Shown piece by piece: positions 51,744 through 62,785 of a stretch of DNA of 64,000 nt. The stretch is from NCBI GenBank assembly GCA_040954595.2, contig CM082577.2, positions 12,338,001 through 12,402,000 on the forward strand, given 5' to 3'. The translations under genes were made by a program, and so were the position numbers. Numbering within the stretch: the stretch's first letter is position 1; the number at the start of each line of letters is the position of its first letter. The notes below the pieces were generated by a model. That model had not been told where the DNA came from and did no database searches. It saw only the letters and a program-made list of their open reading frames with translations. The DNA is from Balanoglossus misakiensis (Eukaryota > Hemichordata).

Positions 51744-54075
51744 GATTCTGACAGCTGGATAAATATAGGCTTTCCAAAAATATATGTCTGCAAAATTCCC
51801 CGGGGGGGGGGGGGGGGGGAGGGTTTCGGTCTCTGGCCCATGGACTATATTGGCATTGTTGGAATTTTTCGTCTTTATTATTCCGTCTTCTTCTTCCGAC
51901 ATTTTCGGCCAGGTGGATCTGGAAAACCGCAGCACCTACGGGGCTGAAACTTGGCAGGGTGATAGGGGCCAATGAGTAGACGTGCAGTGGCTCGTGAATA
52001 TTTAATTAGTCACGTGACCTGGCGGCCATATTGGATTTCCTGAAAATCGTTAAATGAGTCCTTCTCCAAAACTACAGGGCCAATCGATTTCAAATTTGGT
52101 GTGCAGGTAGCCTACCTTCTGTCCATCATTTTACCCCATTGAAATCATGACGTCACACCTAAAGTTTTTTTGCTACAATTGTTTTTCTGAAAAACTACTT
52201 AAAACTTTAAAAATCTTCTTCTCCAGAACCAGCGATTGCCGAGTCACGGGATTTCGGGGTATGTGGTCACCTAACCTATGTCTATCAAGTTTGCGACCAT
52301 GTTGGATTTTCGGAAAACCATTGAAAAATGAAAATTCCGTTTTGTAGCCAAAATGTTGACAGCACGGAAATTCTTTTTTTGGATATGAGTCATCATATGA
52401 CCGGAAGTTGTTACAATTTTTCGGGGCAATTTTCACATGACCTTTGACCCAGTTTTAAAACAACTAATTACATATGCATATTCCCCATACCTCCTCTTGT
52501 AAAAGCACCACAGTCATGAATTTTGTGAACATGGGTACCAATGCTGCCAGGACATGACACAAATATTTTGGTAATTTTGGCAATGACCCTTGACCTATTT
52601 CTGAAACATCATTTTTCTGCATATCTAATTCCAGGCTAAACAATAGGGCTAGAGGTCTGGTTTTAGTTGGACATGGCCCACTCTGGGGTCAAAATTTTAT
52701 GCCCAAATTTTGGGTGACCTTGGATGACCTTTGATCTACTTTCCCATATCTCAGCATCCAGAGCAGTTAGAGCCCTGGCTTTTATGGGGATTGAACACAT
52801 AATGGAGTCTTACACAAGACCTCATTAATTATGTGCATACCTAATTGTAGGCGAACCAATAGGGCTAGGGGTCTGGTTTTTTGTTGGATCTACAATTTGT
52901 TTGCCCAATTTTGGGGTGACCTCAGGTGACCTTTGACCTATTTTCCCATATCTTGGTATCCCCAGCAGATACAGCCTTGGCATTTGCTGGTCACCATGGG
53001 AACCGCTTGTGCCCCGCCAATGCTGCTTGCAGCTTTAATTTTCAATGTTATTGGTAAAAAGTCTTCATTTCTGAAAGTGATGGGCTTACTTCTTTGAAAT
53101 TTAGTATGAAGCTTCCTAATGGTTGTCTGAGTAACCATAGTTTGGTTCAAATTGTTTCAAAATTTGCATATTTATAATTTTGAGCAATATTTGCCATATT
53201 TGGTCAAACATTTTTTTCTTTAAAACCGCATGCCAGATTGCTTTGCCATTTGGTAGGCATGTTCGTAAGGGTAACCTAAGTAATATGTTGTAAAAAAATG
53301 TGATATTTTCCTAAATGTGTTATCAGGGAAATTTTGCAATTTTTGTCAAAAATTGTTTTCTCTGAAACTGCTTGTCATATTGCATTGAACTTTGGCAGCA
53401 TGTTCCTTGTAGTGATTGAATTAAGATATTGTAAAATTTTGGTGATATTTGCATATTTTTGTTTTTGCCACTTTTGAACAAATATTTTTTGTGAAACTGC
53501 TTGTTGGATTGCTTTGAAATTTGTTTTTTCTCTGATTGCTTTGAAATTTAGGATATAATTTCATAACGCTTTTCATGCAACTTTTATTCAATTTTGATAT
53601 CAGAAATATTCAATATTTAGCGAGTTTCTTTGATTTTGGTTAGCAAATCTTCTCCTAAACCAATTGTCCAGTTGTTTTTAAAGTTACTGTTGACAAGGAG
53701 TTGTTACCCCCAACTTAGACATGTTTACATAACTTTAATAAGCCAGCTGTTACAGAGACCACCGGCTATTAAATTTTAATTACCAGTGGCAGGTCAGTGT
53801 GTGTCTGTCTGTCTGTATGTCTGTTCCAGGGCTGACTGAAAGAAGTTGCTTCTCATATGTGTTTGTACAGACAATTTTTGGTCAATTTTTTTTCCAGCAA
53901 CACTTGTAAGACTGCCATGACACATGAGTTTATTGGGCATGTTCCTTGTTAATTTTTTTACATTCCATATTTCTGTATCGTAAGATCATATCTGCTTGCA
54001 ATGTCACCTGTAATTTTTATTCTGGTGTGTCACTGTTTCCGCATAATCCTCAAATGGGACCACAGTGTCCTTGAA

Positions 54076-54331
54076 GCTATTTTTCCCTCTCTGGCCTAAC
54101 ATTGAATATTTTGGGTTGCACTACCTCTCCGGGTTGGTTTTTGAATGGTATGTGCCGCTCAAAATGGCGAAAAATGGGTTGGGGTAGGGGGTACTATACT
54201 CTCTCCTAAAAAAGTAAAACTAGCATGAAATTACATAAACCTTATATTTTTAGAAAGCTTAGACACTGCTCTTTACGGGAAGCACAAATTTTATTAAGAA
54301 ATATTTATGAATATTTAATTATATGATTTTT
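54076..54331 (+). repeat. AT-rich intron repeat R3, first part
   Basis: 'cattgaatattttgggtt' to 'atatgattttt', matching 61676-61910. It is split from its continuation at 54940-55922 by an R1 copy. Confidence 0.8.
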
Positions 54332-54933
54332 AGGACCCATTTGTATAGGTATATATACCATGGGACCTTATGGGATGGGTTGCGTCTGTATGTATGTATG
54401 GATGTATGTATGGATGGATGTATGTCTGTATGTCCGTCCACATCAAAAACTTGAAAACCGCTGCACGTATTACCTCAATATTTGGTGTGCAGGTGCAGGC
54501 AGGGCTGTAGATGGGAGTTTGTTCAAATGAAGTTGCCAGGCCCAAAAATATGCAAATTAGCTGGAAAAATGTGAATTTGGTCAAAACTCAGTAACTCAAG
54601 AACTACTGGTCAGATTGCTTTACAAAGTGGTGTGTATTTACTTAATGAGTTGTTTTAATTAGGCAGGAACCCCATCCTGTGATATTTATATACACAGCAA
54701 ATTCCTGCATGATTACATAACTGGCTAAGTTTTAAAGAGGCCAGCTGTTCTTTTAAATAGTATGTGTACAGTACATATGCCATTGGCAGCTTATGGGTCA
54801 GTCAGTGTTTGCCCATTGATCTCTTGCTATGTGTGTGTGTGTGTGTGTCTGTGTCTGTCTGTATATGGCCATGTACTCTGTTGTAGACTTTTTCTTGTGT
54901 AATCACTCAATGGGACCACTGTGTCCTTGACGC
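54332..54933 (+). mobile_element. repeat R1 copy inserted in R3
   Basis: Starts AGGACCCATTTG and ends CAATGGGACCACTGTGTCCTTGACGC. GATTTTT occurs at both joints, and the uninterrupted R3 copies near 61905 and 62275 have it once. R1 therefore inserts with a T-rich duplication of 6-7 bp. Confidence 0.8.
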
Positions 54934-55058
54934 GATTTTTAAATTAATTTTTTCGGCAATTTTGAAAGTTTTCACTCAAAAGACAATGTAACAATTGTTA
55001 TTTTCTTTTTGTGAAGCTAATTTTTGACAACTTTTTAGGTTTGGATTATTTAATTCTA

Positions 55059-55551
55059 CCGTTGTTGCATGGGTAAGAGCCCCTGTGCGGGCAAACCACT
55101 CAAAAATTACGGTAGAGAAGGGCATGATTTCCACGATGCCGATGCATCATTTTGTTCAGAAAACTACACATAAAGATAGATGTATTTACGTGCGTCCGTC
55201 GACGTCTAAGTAATGCATGGGTACGGGTGGGATCGACCATTTACCTGAATGTCCCGGTTAAACGGGATGTTTTGTCTGCGCCCATGGTGTCCCGATTAAA
55301 CGGCGGCGACTATAATATGTTTTCTGTATTTGATTTATGGGAAAAAAACATTTTATTGTTTAGTAAAGTACATTGTTTTACCGTGAAATGTTTTGCCATG
55401 ACATGTTATTTGCATCATTATTCACCCCTTCCTCGTGTCCCTAGGCTTTTCATTTGCATAAAAGTCGAGGTGGTGTCCTGGCAAACGCCCCCTTGTTTTT
55501 TTCATTAATTTGGGGGCGCAGCACCCGGGGCTCTTACCCGAGCAACTACGG
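55059..55551. mobile_element. 493-bp TA-flanked MITE inserted in R3
   Basis: Imperfect inverted ends of about 25 bp (CCGTTGTTGCATGGGTAAGA and, inverted, CCGTAGTTGCTCGGGTAAGA). TA is present on both sides (55057-55058, 55552-55553). The R3 copy near 62024 shows the empty TA site. Tc1/mariner-type target. No transposase. Confidence 0.88.
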
Positions 55552-55922
55552 TATATATTAAACAAGAAAACAAATGTTAACATTAGTTATATAACAATAC
55601 AATACTTCTTTAGAGACAACTTTGAAATGCATGTATCCTATGGGATTACGCATGGTCTTGGGGTAGGGGGTACTATATCCTCTCCTACAACAATAAAACT
55701 AGCTTCATAGTACATAAACCTTATATCTTTAGAAAGCTTAGACACTGCTCTTTACTTAATGTTCTAGGACAATATTACACCACAGTCATGATGGCGCTTG
55801 ATCACAATCATGAGTCCCATGGTCTAGCCATCATGAGTCCGATGCTATCAATGAAAATCACAGGGTCATTAGTGGATTGTCAGGAAGCCTACTTAATATC
55901 AATATTATATTTGTACTTTCAG

Positions 55923-56024
55923 GAAGGATTTACTGCCTTATATTATGCAGCAGCAGGGTGTCATGTTGAGGTAGCCAAGATCTTACTTGACTATAAACCG
56001 GAACAGCTACATCGCGAAAATATG
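55923..56024 (+). CDS. ankyrin exon 14
   Basis: 102 nt, phase 0-0: EGFTALYYAAAGCHVEVAKI, then LLDYKPEQLHRENM. Acceptor ctttcag. Confidence 0.85.
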
Positions 56025-56158
56025 GTAAAAATTGTTGCAATCTTCCCACTACCATTTACTCTTCTTAGTAGTTTTCCTTAGTATGGTTAAAATAACATGA
56101 TTTGACTGAACAGGGGTCGTGTGTTTGAAACGTGACAACGTGTGTTTTCAACCAACAG

Positions 56159-56263
56159 ACAACGATGTTACACTGGGCCATTGAAAACTATGAAGATACT
56201 GTGGCAGAAACTCTCGTCAAGGCTGGACAGGATATAAATGGAGTTGTTCTGCATTTGGATAAG
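56159..56263 (+). CDS. ankyrin exon 15
   Basis: 105 nt, phase 0-0: TTMLHWAIENYEDTVAETLV, then KAGQDINGVVLHLDK. The acceptor is accaacag. Confidence 0.8.
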
Positions 56264-56318
56264 GTATGTGTAATTGTGGGGATAATAATTATGCAAAAAG
56301 CTGTGACACATGTCATTA

Positions 56319-58126
56319 GAGAGGTTTAGTTACACGTAAATACGCGTACGTCTGACGGCAGGCAGTGGCGTTCGCGTATGTTTAGTGACGCATGAATTTT
56401 GCGGTTTAGTTGTCCGTTTTGAATAACAAAAATATTTAAAAACAATAGAAAATTCAAATATTTTTCACTTATATAAATTTTGTGTGTGATGAATATTCTC
56501 TAAGATCACCACCTTTGCAATAAATTTCTTGACTGCAGTGGAAAGATAGTTTAGTGAAGTTTTCCGATGTCTTTGTCGAGGAGTCCACTGAAAACGTAGT
56601 TTGGGAATAAATTTTTGTGTTTATGTTTTGAAAACACCAAATGGCGCCGGTTTTAGCACATATGGCAGAATATTTTTAGATAACATGGATGCTGGCTACA
56701 TCACAATTGCACTTCAGAGATCAATCGCTCAAATTAAAGAGAGAATATCGAGAAATTCCGAAAAATATTACACGTAATCATGATTAAGCGTAGAAGTGGT
56801 TTGCCGTTCCGAACGTCTGCTCTACACGTACGCGACGTCTGCTTATCACGTGACAACGACGCTACGCGTACTGATCGAACGTATTTACGTGTAACTAAGG
56901 TGGTGTGTGTCACGCGCAAAGCACCATGGGAGGTCCAACATGAGTAAGCGTTCATTTGACTTCTGGCTGGCCTCGAGTACACACGTCAGCAGTGTCTGGA
57001 CGATCACTTTCTTTGAACCTTTTACGTAGGATATTTTCGATTTTTGTGACACCGGACATTTAGTTGTGCACAGATTGGTACCAAGTTCGTTCTCTGTGAT
57101 ATTTTCGGCTCGCTTGACGTTTTTAACCGTCTATTCAGATCGATGTACTGGCCGCGGGGCTATGCGCATACGCCAACGGGGCGTAGCTGCATGATGGCCG
57201 CCGAGCGTGAAAAGCTTTACCGTAGGCCAACATACCGTTGCAGCTTTTCGATGCGTTCTATTACAGCTCAGTTTTCTTCTCAAATATGTACAGTATTTTT
57301 TTAAACCCCACTCCAAAACGCAAACAAACGAAAACCAGAAGACTTTTTTTTATTTTACGCACAATGAGTACAAGAAACCTACATGCATATCTGTAAATAT
57401 GTGGTTAGTTACGCAAGTCAAACAGCGCACATCCTTAACTACCACATAAAAAATCCTATGTAAGTGCTTGAAAGAAAATTTTACTGCCACTGGAATGGTA
57501 CCGAAGCGAGCGTTATGTCTTTGGTCTTTTTCAGGAACGTGTTGACTGTAATAGGGTTATTCTAAAATTTAGTATTACAGTAAGTTGCGATCACCACGGC
57601 CTTCACATACGGATATGGGATTGGGATGTGTTAGGCGCCTATGAGATAGTACAGTTTCTAAATACGGTGAAATCGATAAAATGAAAGGGGCGCTTTGGGG
57701 CTCCCATGCAATTTCACACACATTACATATTAGTCTTTCAAAATATACACATAACAAAGCTGTGCGCTCGCTGTTTAGTCAGCCTGCGAACTTCAAACTA
57801 CGTCACCCGAGTACGATCGTTGGCAACAGTACGCCATGATGCCAGCTGACATACAGAGTGAAAAAATACCAAAAAATTGCAACTCGGAACAAAATCGATA
57901 GTACTTTCCTCACAGAACGATGCTAACATACATGAACTTATAAAAATTCGATTGGTTTTTCGTTCGAACGGAGTTTCCTTTACATAACCTACGAGAACAT
58001 AAGTTGATTGTGCACAGAAAGCTACACGCGTGACACTGCTAGGTCGACCATATTTTGCTGACTAAGAGCGGGTTAAACCGGAAGTGACGTCGTTACACTC
58101 ACCACCTTCGTGTAACTAAACCTCTC
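56319..58126. mobile_element. 1.8-kb DNA transposon, ends GAGAGGTTTAGTTACACG, TA target
   Basis: Perfect 18-bp inverted ends with TA on both sides (56317-56318, 58127-58128). The first about 580 bp contain a further internal inverted copy (ACGTAAATACG ... CGTATTTACGTGTAACTAA). No transposase ORF recognised. The intron sequence 'ggggataataatta.gcaaaaagct.tga' occurs both before (56277) and after (58362) it. Confidence 0.85.
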
Positions 58127-58528
58127 TATTGTGTTGCCTTGGTTGCTTTGTGTGTTTCCTTAGGTTTCACTTGTGATATTTTTATTAGTACAATGCATCT
58201 TTGTATTAAAATACTTGCTTTTGGACTAACCTCTTTCTTGTAATGGCTATTCTGTTCTAAGCTCTCTTTAGCTAAATACCGTGTATCTTTTGCTTGTGTC
58301 ATCCAGTGACAGTAAGACTGTGCACTACCCTTTTGGGCTGAATAAAGTATTTGTTATGGGTGCGGGGATAATAATTAGGCAAAAAGCTATGATCCAATAT
58401 CTCACTGTATTTTCTTGGTTTCTTTGAATATTTGTTTTCTCGAGTATTACTTATGCATATATTGTACTCATGTTTAATGATATTTGGGTGGACTATTTTT
58501 CAGTCTGAAAGTATTTCTTCTTCTCTAG

Positions 58529-58636
58529 GAATTACCTACTGGTTTAACAGTTCTCCATCTTATGGCACAAAAAGAGGACCCAAAATATGCAGAACTATGC
58601 CTCTCACTTAAAGCAAAAGTCAATGTCTTAGATAAT
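58529..58636 (+). CDS. ankyrin exon 16
   Basis: 108 nt, phase 0-0: ELPTGLTVLHLMAQKEDPKY, then AELCLSLKAKVNVLDN. Confidence 0.8.
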
Positions 58637-59027
58637 GTAGGTTCACTATAACTTTTTTATCCAAACTTTGAAATCAGGCCATGCATATCCGTTCAATGCT
58701 CTCCAATATTTAATTGCCTCATGTTTTAGCGTATGTCTTATCAATATGACTATTTGAAGAATCAAAACATGGAACGTTATACTAGTTTCCAACAATAAGT
58801 ACTAAATTTTAAGAATAAAGATAATATTTTTTTTCTGGCATGTTCTTCAAGTTATCATGTCAACACAAATGGTCACCAGAAATGTGTCACAAACATAGGC
58901 TGTCACCAAGCACAGCAGTAATAATTTGTTTTGAAATGGTAAGAAAACCTTTCATGTTGATAGTTGTCATCCAAACAGTTTAATTTGTAATAGAAGCATG
59001 TTTACAATATTTTTGTTTTGTCAACAG
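58637..59027. other. intron, nothing recognised
   Basis: AT-rich, no repeats noticed. Confidence 0.5.
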
Positions 59028-59123
59028 GAGTGTAACACTCCTTTGTACTATGCTGTCCTAAGGAAGAATAAAAGGACAGTGAAAGTTCTTCTCAATGCAA
59101 AAGCGAACTTTATCGGTGAGGGG
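59028..59123 (+). CDS. ankyrin exon 17
   Basis: 96 nt, phase 0-0: ECNTPLYYAVLRKNKRTVKV, then LLNAKANFIGEG. Donor GGG|gtaagt. Confidence 0.82.
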
Positions 59124-59309
59124 GTAAGTATGGTGATGCAGAATAGTTTTAAACCATATAAGACAAAAAGAAGGTCCCAAAATAACAAATATCTTAAGGT
59201 TGAAAAAATGCCAATCATGTAATCATTTTTCTGTGTGCCAAATTTATCATAAAAATGTATTTTGGAACATGCCATCAAATAGTACATTTTCTACTTTTAC
59301 TCATTATAG

Positions 59310-59429
59310 GATCCACAGTTTTCTGTGGAATGTAGACCCATGTATGTTGCAGCTGCAAAGTATCCAAACATGGACTTTGTTCGTGACTTAACAGATATGG
59401 GTGTTATTGATATAAATGATGCAAATGAG
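59310..59429 (+). CDS. ankyrin exon 18 (long, atypical)
   Basis: 120 nt, phase 0-0: DPQFSVECRPMYVAAAKYPN, then MDFVRDLTDMGVIDINDANE. Longer than the others, with an extended first turn. Confidence 0.78.
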
Positions 59430-59578
59430 GTAAGTTATGGAGTAATATTTGTAAAAGATACACTGTTTCATACATTTTATTATTAAGTACTATATAAATA
59501 GACAATAAATGTTACTATTTTGAAACTAGAGTTTTCATTTTTATGTCATAAACAGCCTGACTGTTTTCATGTTCATAG

Positions 59579-59677
59579 GATGAAATGACGGTACTCCATG
59601 AAGCTGCCGCTAATGACTTTCCTAAAGCAGTTGACCTTTTGATAGAAGCTGGTGCTGATAAAAACAGAGCAGATAAA
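59579..59677 (+). CDS. ankyrin exon 19 (block II, unit a)
   Basis: 99 nt, phase 0-0: DEMTVLHEAAANDFPKAVDL, then LIEAGADKNRADK. Close paralogue of exon 9. Confidence 0.85.
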
Positions 59678-60369
59678 GTATGTTCATATTCCAATTCCAA
59701 TTCCAATTAAAGTTACATTAAGTATAAATCAAACAGACAATTTTGTTTATGGTAAAAGACTACCGAGATGGGCTTGCTAATACCACGTTCCTTAGCCATC
59801 ACATTACATGTAGAGTGTTGAGAGAACATTCCTTTTCTTGAAATTTTCACAAAATTTGCCAAAACAGGAGTTATATTAAATGGTATAAAGAAAACACTAT
59901 GTCACGGTGCTTGATTTTTTGATAGAGCTTTTCAGATATTTTCATCATAGGAAAACTATAGCATTAGCAGTAGGAGAAAAGTGTTGACTCAGCATTTTCC
60001 ACAATATTTAAGACCCCCTAACTGAAACATGGGAACACCCTGTTTTCTCCCTATACTTTAGTTGATTTTAACAATTTTGATAAACAGTTCATCAGGATAA
60101 TGGCAATATTCTGACTTTTGAGTAGTCATCTAATTTACATAATGTATTTGTTTTCAATTATGAATGCAACCATTATAACATTTACTCAAAGAACGGGTGC
60201 GACTTATAAAATGACTTTAACGGTAAATATCGTAGAAAAAAATATTGTATTGCCTTTTTAGGTTCTTCTTTGACATGTGAACAGTTTGAATATTAATATT
60301 ATTTATAATTCAACTATAAGTTAAAATTGGTATATTGTGATTTATGATCATTTTATCATTTCTTGCAAG
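59678..60369. other. intron, nothing recognised
   Basis: AT-rich. The string 'ctgactcagcattttt' variants near 59985 and 63920 are shared, otherwise unremarkable. Confidence 0.5.
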
Positions 60370-60468
60370 ACTGGTGACACAGCTTTACACCATGCAGTAA
60401 AGGCTCGTCATCACTGTGTTGTCAACGTGTTAATAACAAAGGACGTTAACCTCAACTTAGAAAATAAG
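60370..60468 (+). CDS. ankyrin exon 20 (block II, unit b)
   Basis: 99 nt, phase 0-0: TGDTALHHAVKARHHCVVNV, then LITKDVNLNLENK. Paralogue of exon 10. Confidence 0.85.
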
Positions 60469-60654
60469 GTGAGTCAGTTTCTTCATAGTTTGGTGTCCAA
60501 AGGCTTTGCTATTTCTACTGTGATCTATACCATTGTAATTATACCGTAGATCATTTGAATAAAATAAGTTTATGATTAAAGTCCGTTTTGCTGTCATAAA
60601 AACATGACGGGTCAACTTAAAATATCAAGAGTCTCTCTTTTTTGTTTTGTCCAG

Positions 60655-60750
60655 AATGGTGAGACACCACTCTATTGTGCACTCAAGCTTAGGGACATTG
60701 AGTCTGTCACACCACTGCTAAATGCACGTGCCTGTCTGTGCAAAGATATG
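60655..60750 (+). CDS. ankyrin exon 21 (block II, unit c)
   Basis: 96 nt, phase 0-0: NGETPLYCALKLRDIESVTP, then LLNARACLCKDM. Paralogue of exon 11. Confidence 0.85.
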
Positions 60751-60940
60751 GTAAGGTTTTAATTTGAAATAGCAGTAATCCGTTCCTCTCATTGGCTTTA
60801 TTGACAGCATATTTACAATATCTCCTGGCGACTTTCATCAAATTTGGTTCTGTATTTGGTTTGAATTTCCCACCATGGAATTTACCTGTTTTTTTTTGTG
60901 TGTGTATTGAACATACTTTATGATAAACCTCATGTTCTAG

Positions 60941-61048
60941 CCTAACACATCAAAAATTGGACAATTGTTGTGGGCTACCAAAACATATCAGGAAGACATG
61001 GTAGAAGACCTTGTGAAAGCTGGTGTTAAAATAGATACACTTTTACAG
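60941..61048 (+). CDS. ankyrin exon 22 (block II, unit d)
   Basis: 108 nt, phase 0-0: PNTSKIGQLLWATKTYQEDM, then VEDLVKAGVKIDTLLQ. Paralogue of exon 12. Confidence 0.82.
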
Positions 61049-61279
61049 GTAGGAAATGCATAATAGTACACAGGACATTATGTTACGAATTTTATACTCT
61101 CACAAATAAGTGATAGAAATATTTCAGTATTTCATTTTCTGCAAGACTGTCATTGATTTCGGTGGGAAATTAAAATACTTCAAAAGGTTCTATAACAAAG
61201 AAAAATGTGTTAATTTTATAATTTACTATACAAACATTTATTATCACCTTATATTATGATTATTATGATGTTTTTTTAG

Positions 61280-61378
61280 GACGGACTCACAGCACTTCAT
61301 CATTTTTCGAAGAATGGTGATGTTAGGGCTGTCAATATCCTTCTGACCAATCAAGCAAATGTCAATGAATTTTCAAAG
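61280..61378 (+). CDS. ankyrin exon 23 (block II, unit e); last exon seen
   Basis: 99 nt, phase 0-0: DGLTALHHFSKNGDVRAVNI, then LLTNQANVNEFSK. Paralogue of exon 13. The phase-0 donor shows that the gene continues; no later exon was found before the window ends. Confidence 0.85.
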
Positions 61379-61675
61379 GTAAAAAAGACCAAATTCTTTA
61401 CTTCTTAATGAGATACTTTGAGCAGTGCACTACCATAAGTACAAAAACATAAATACCAGGTTGTTACTGTCGCTGTTGAGTATATTGTACAGGGTTGAGT
61501 GGGTCCTTCAGCATTTTTTTTGGACCAGGCTCTGCCATCCAAGTTGAAAACATCAACATAAATGCTAATAGTCCGTGGGCTGGAGGGGTCCACCGTGCCC
61601 CCCCCCCCCCCCATAAACCTACTACTGGGGTATTTTTTTGTTCTTTAGAACGTGCTGAACAAGAAAAAAGATGTT

Positions 61676-62785
61676 AACATTGAATATTTTGGGTGGCACT
61701 ACCCCTCCGGGTTGGTTTTTGAATGGTATGTGCCGCTCAAAATGGCGAAAAATGGGTTGGGGTAGGGGGTACTATTCTCTCTCCTAAAAAAATAAAACTA
61801 GCATGAAATTACATAAACCTTATATTTTTAGAAAGCTTAGATACTCCTCTTTACGGGAAGCACAAACTTTATTAAAAATTATTTATGAATATTTAATTGG
61901 ATGATTTTTAAATTATTTTTTTCGGCAATTTCGAAAGTTTTCACTCAAACGACAATGTTACAATTGTGATTTTCTTTTTGTGAAGCAAATTTTTGACAAC
62001 TTTTTAGGTTTGGATTATTTAATTCTATATATTAAACAATAAAACAAATGTTAACATTAGTTATTTAACAATACAATACTTCTTTAGAGACAACTTTGAA
62101 ATGCATGTATCCTATGGGATTACGCATGGTCTTGGGGTAGGGGGTACTATATCCTCTCCTAAAAAAATAAAACTAGCATGAAATTGCACAAACCTTATAT
62201 TTTTAGAAAGCTTAGACACTGCTTTTTACGGGAAGCACAAATTTAAGTATAAAAAATTTATGAATATTTAATTATAAGATTTTTAAATTAATTTTTTCGG
62301 CAATTTTGAAAATATTCACCCCAAAGACAACGCAACAATTGTGATTTTCTTTTTGTGAAGCAAATTTTTGACATCTTTGGGGGGTTTGGATTATTGACTT
62401 CTATTTATTAAACAAGAAAACAAATGTTAACATTAGTTATATAACAATACTAACAATACTTCTTTAGAGACAACTTTGAAATGCATGTATCCTATGGGAT
62501 TACGCATGGTCATGGTGTAGGGGGTACTATATCCTCTCCTATACAACAATAAAACTAGCTTCAAAGTACATAAACCTTATATCTTTAGAAAGCTTAGACA
62601 CTGCTCTTTACGGGAAGTGCAAACTGGAGTAAAATTAATTTTTGATTATTAAATTATATGATTTTTAAATTATTTTCTTCGGCAATTTTGAAAATATTCA
62701 CCCCAAAGACAACGCAACTATTGTGATTTTTCTTTTTGTGAAGCAAATTTTTGACAACTTTTTAGGTTTGGATTATTTTTTTTTA
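61676..62785 (+). repeat. R3 tandem array, about 2.7 units of 375-380 bp
   Basis: The unit marker 'ggggtactat' lies near 61766, 62141 and 62521. Units share 'gaaagcttaga.actgct', 'ttcggcaattt' and 'gaaatgcatgtatcctatggg'. The same sequence precedes exon 14 (54076-55750), so R3 follows exon 13 in one place and exon 23 in the other. Confidence 0.88.

Larger units (their letters stand above)
46119..51847. mobile_element. 5.7-kb palindromic DNA transposon with about 1.5-kb inverted arms
   Basis: The ends TAGTCCATGGGCCAGAGACC are inverted. The arms extend about 1.5 kb (46119-47629 and 49757-51847, the latter carrying a 574-bp insertion). Each arm is made of two diverged subunits sharing 'catacagttaaaa', 'gctcgaggaggctgtaaa' and 'ggttcaaggtcaaggtcat'. 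TAT flanks both sides (46116-46118, 51848-51850), and element E copy 1 (near 44944) has the empty site with a single TAT. The 2.1-kb centre contains decayed coding pieces. Superfamily not assigned. Confidence 0.88.
46087..53037 (-). mobile_element. element E, copy 2 (reverse), hosting a palindromic transposon
   Basis: Bounded by GGGGCACAAGCC...GGCTTGTGCCCC at the left and GCTTGTGCCCCGCC...GCTTGCAGCTTTA at the right. A short ATTT is present at both joints. The part at 51860-53037 is the reverse complement of copy 1. Everything from 46119 to 51847 is a further insertion. Confidence 0.75.
45692..54075 (+). mobile_element. long repeat R1 copy, interrupted at 46087-53037
   Basis: R1 start at 45692-46086. 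R1 resumes at 53038 with the same sequence that follows 38900 in the intact copy and ends near 54075 at 'gggaccacagtgtccttga'. The 6.95-kb gap is the nested insertion described next. Confidence 0.85.
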
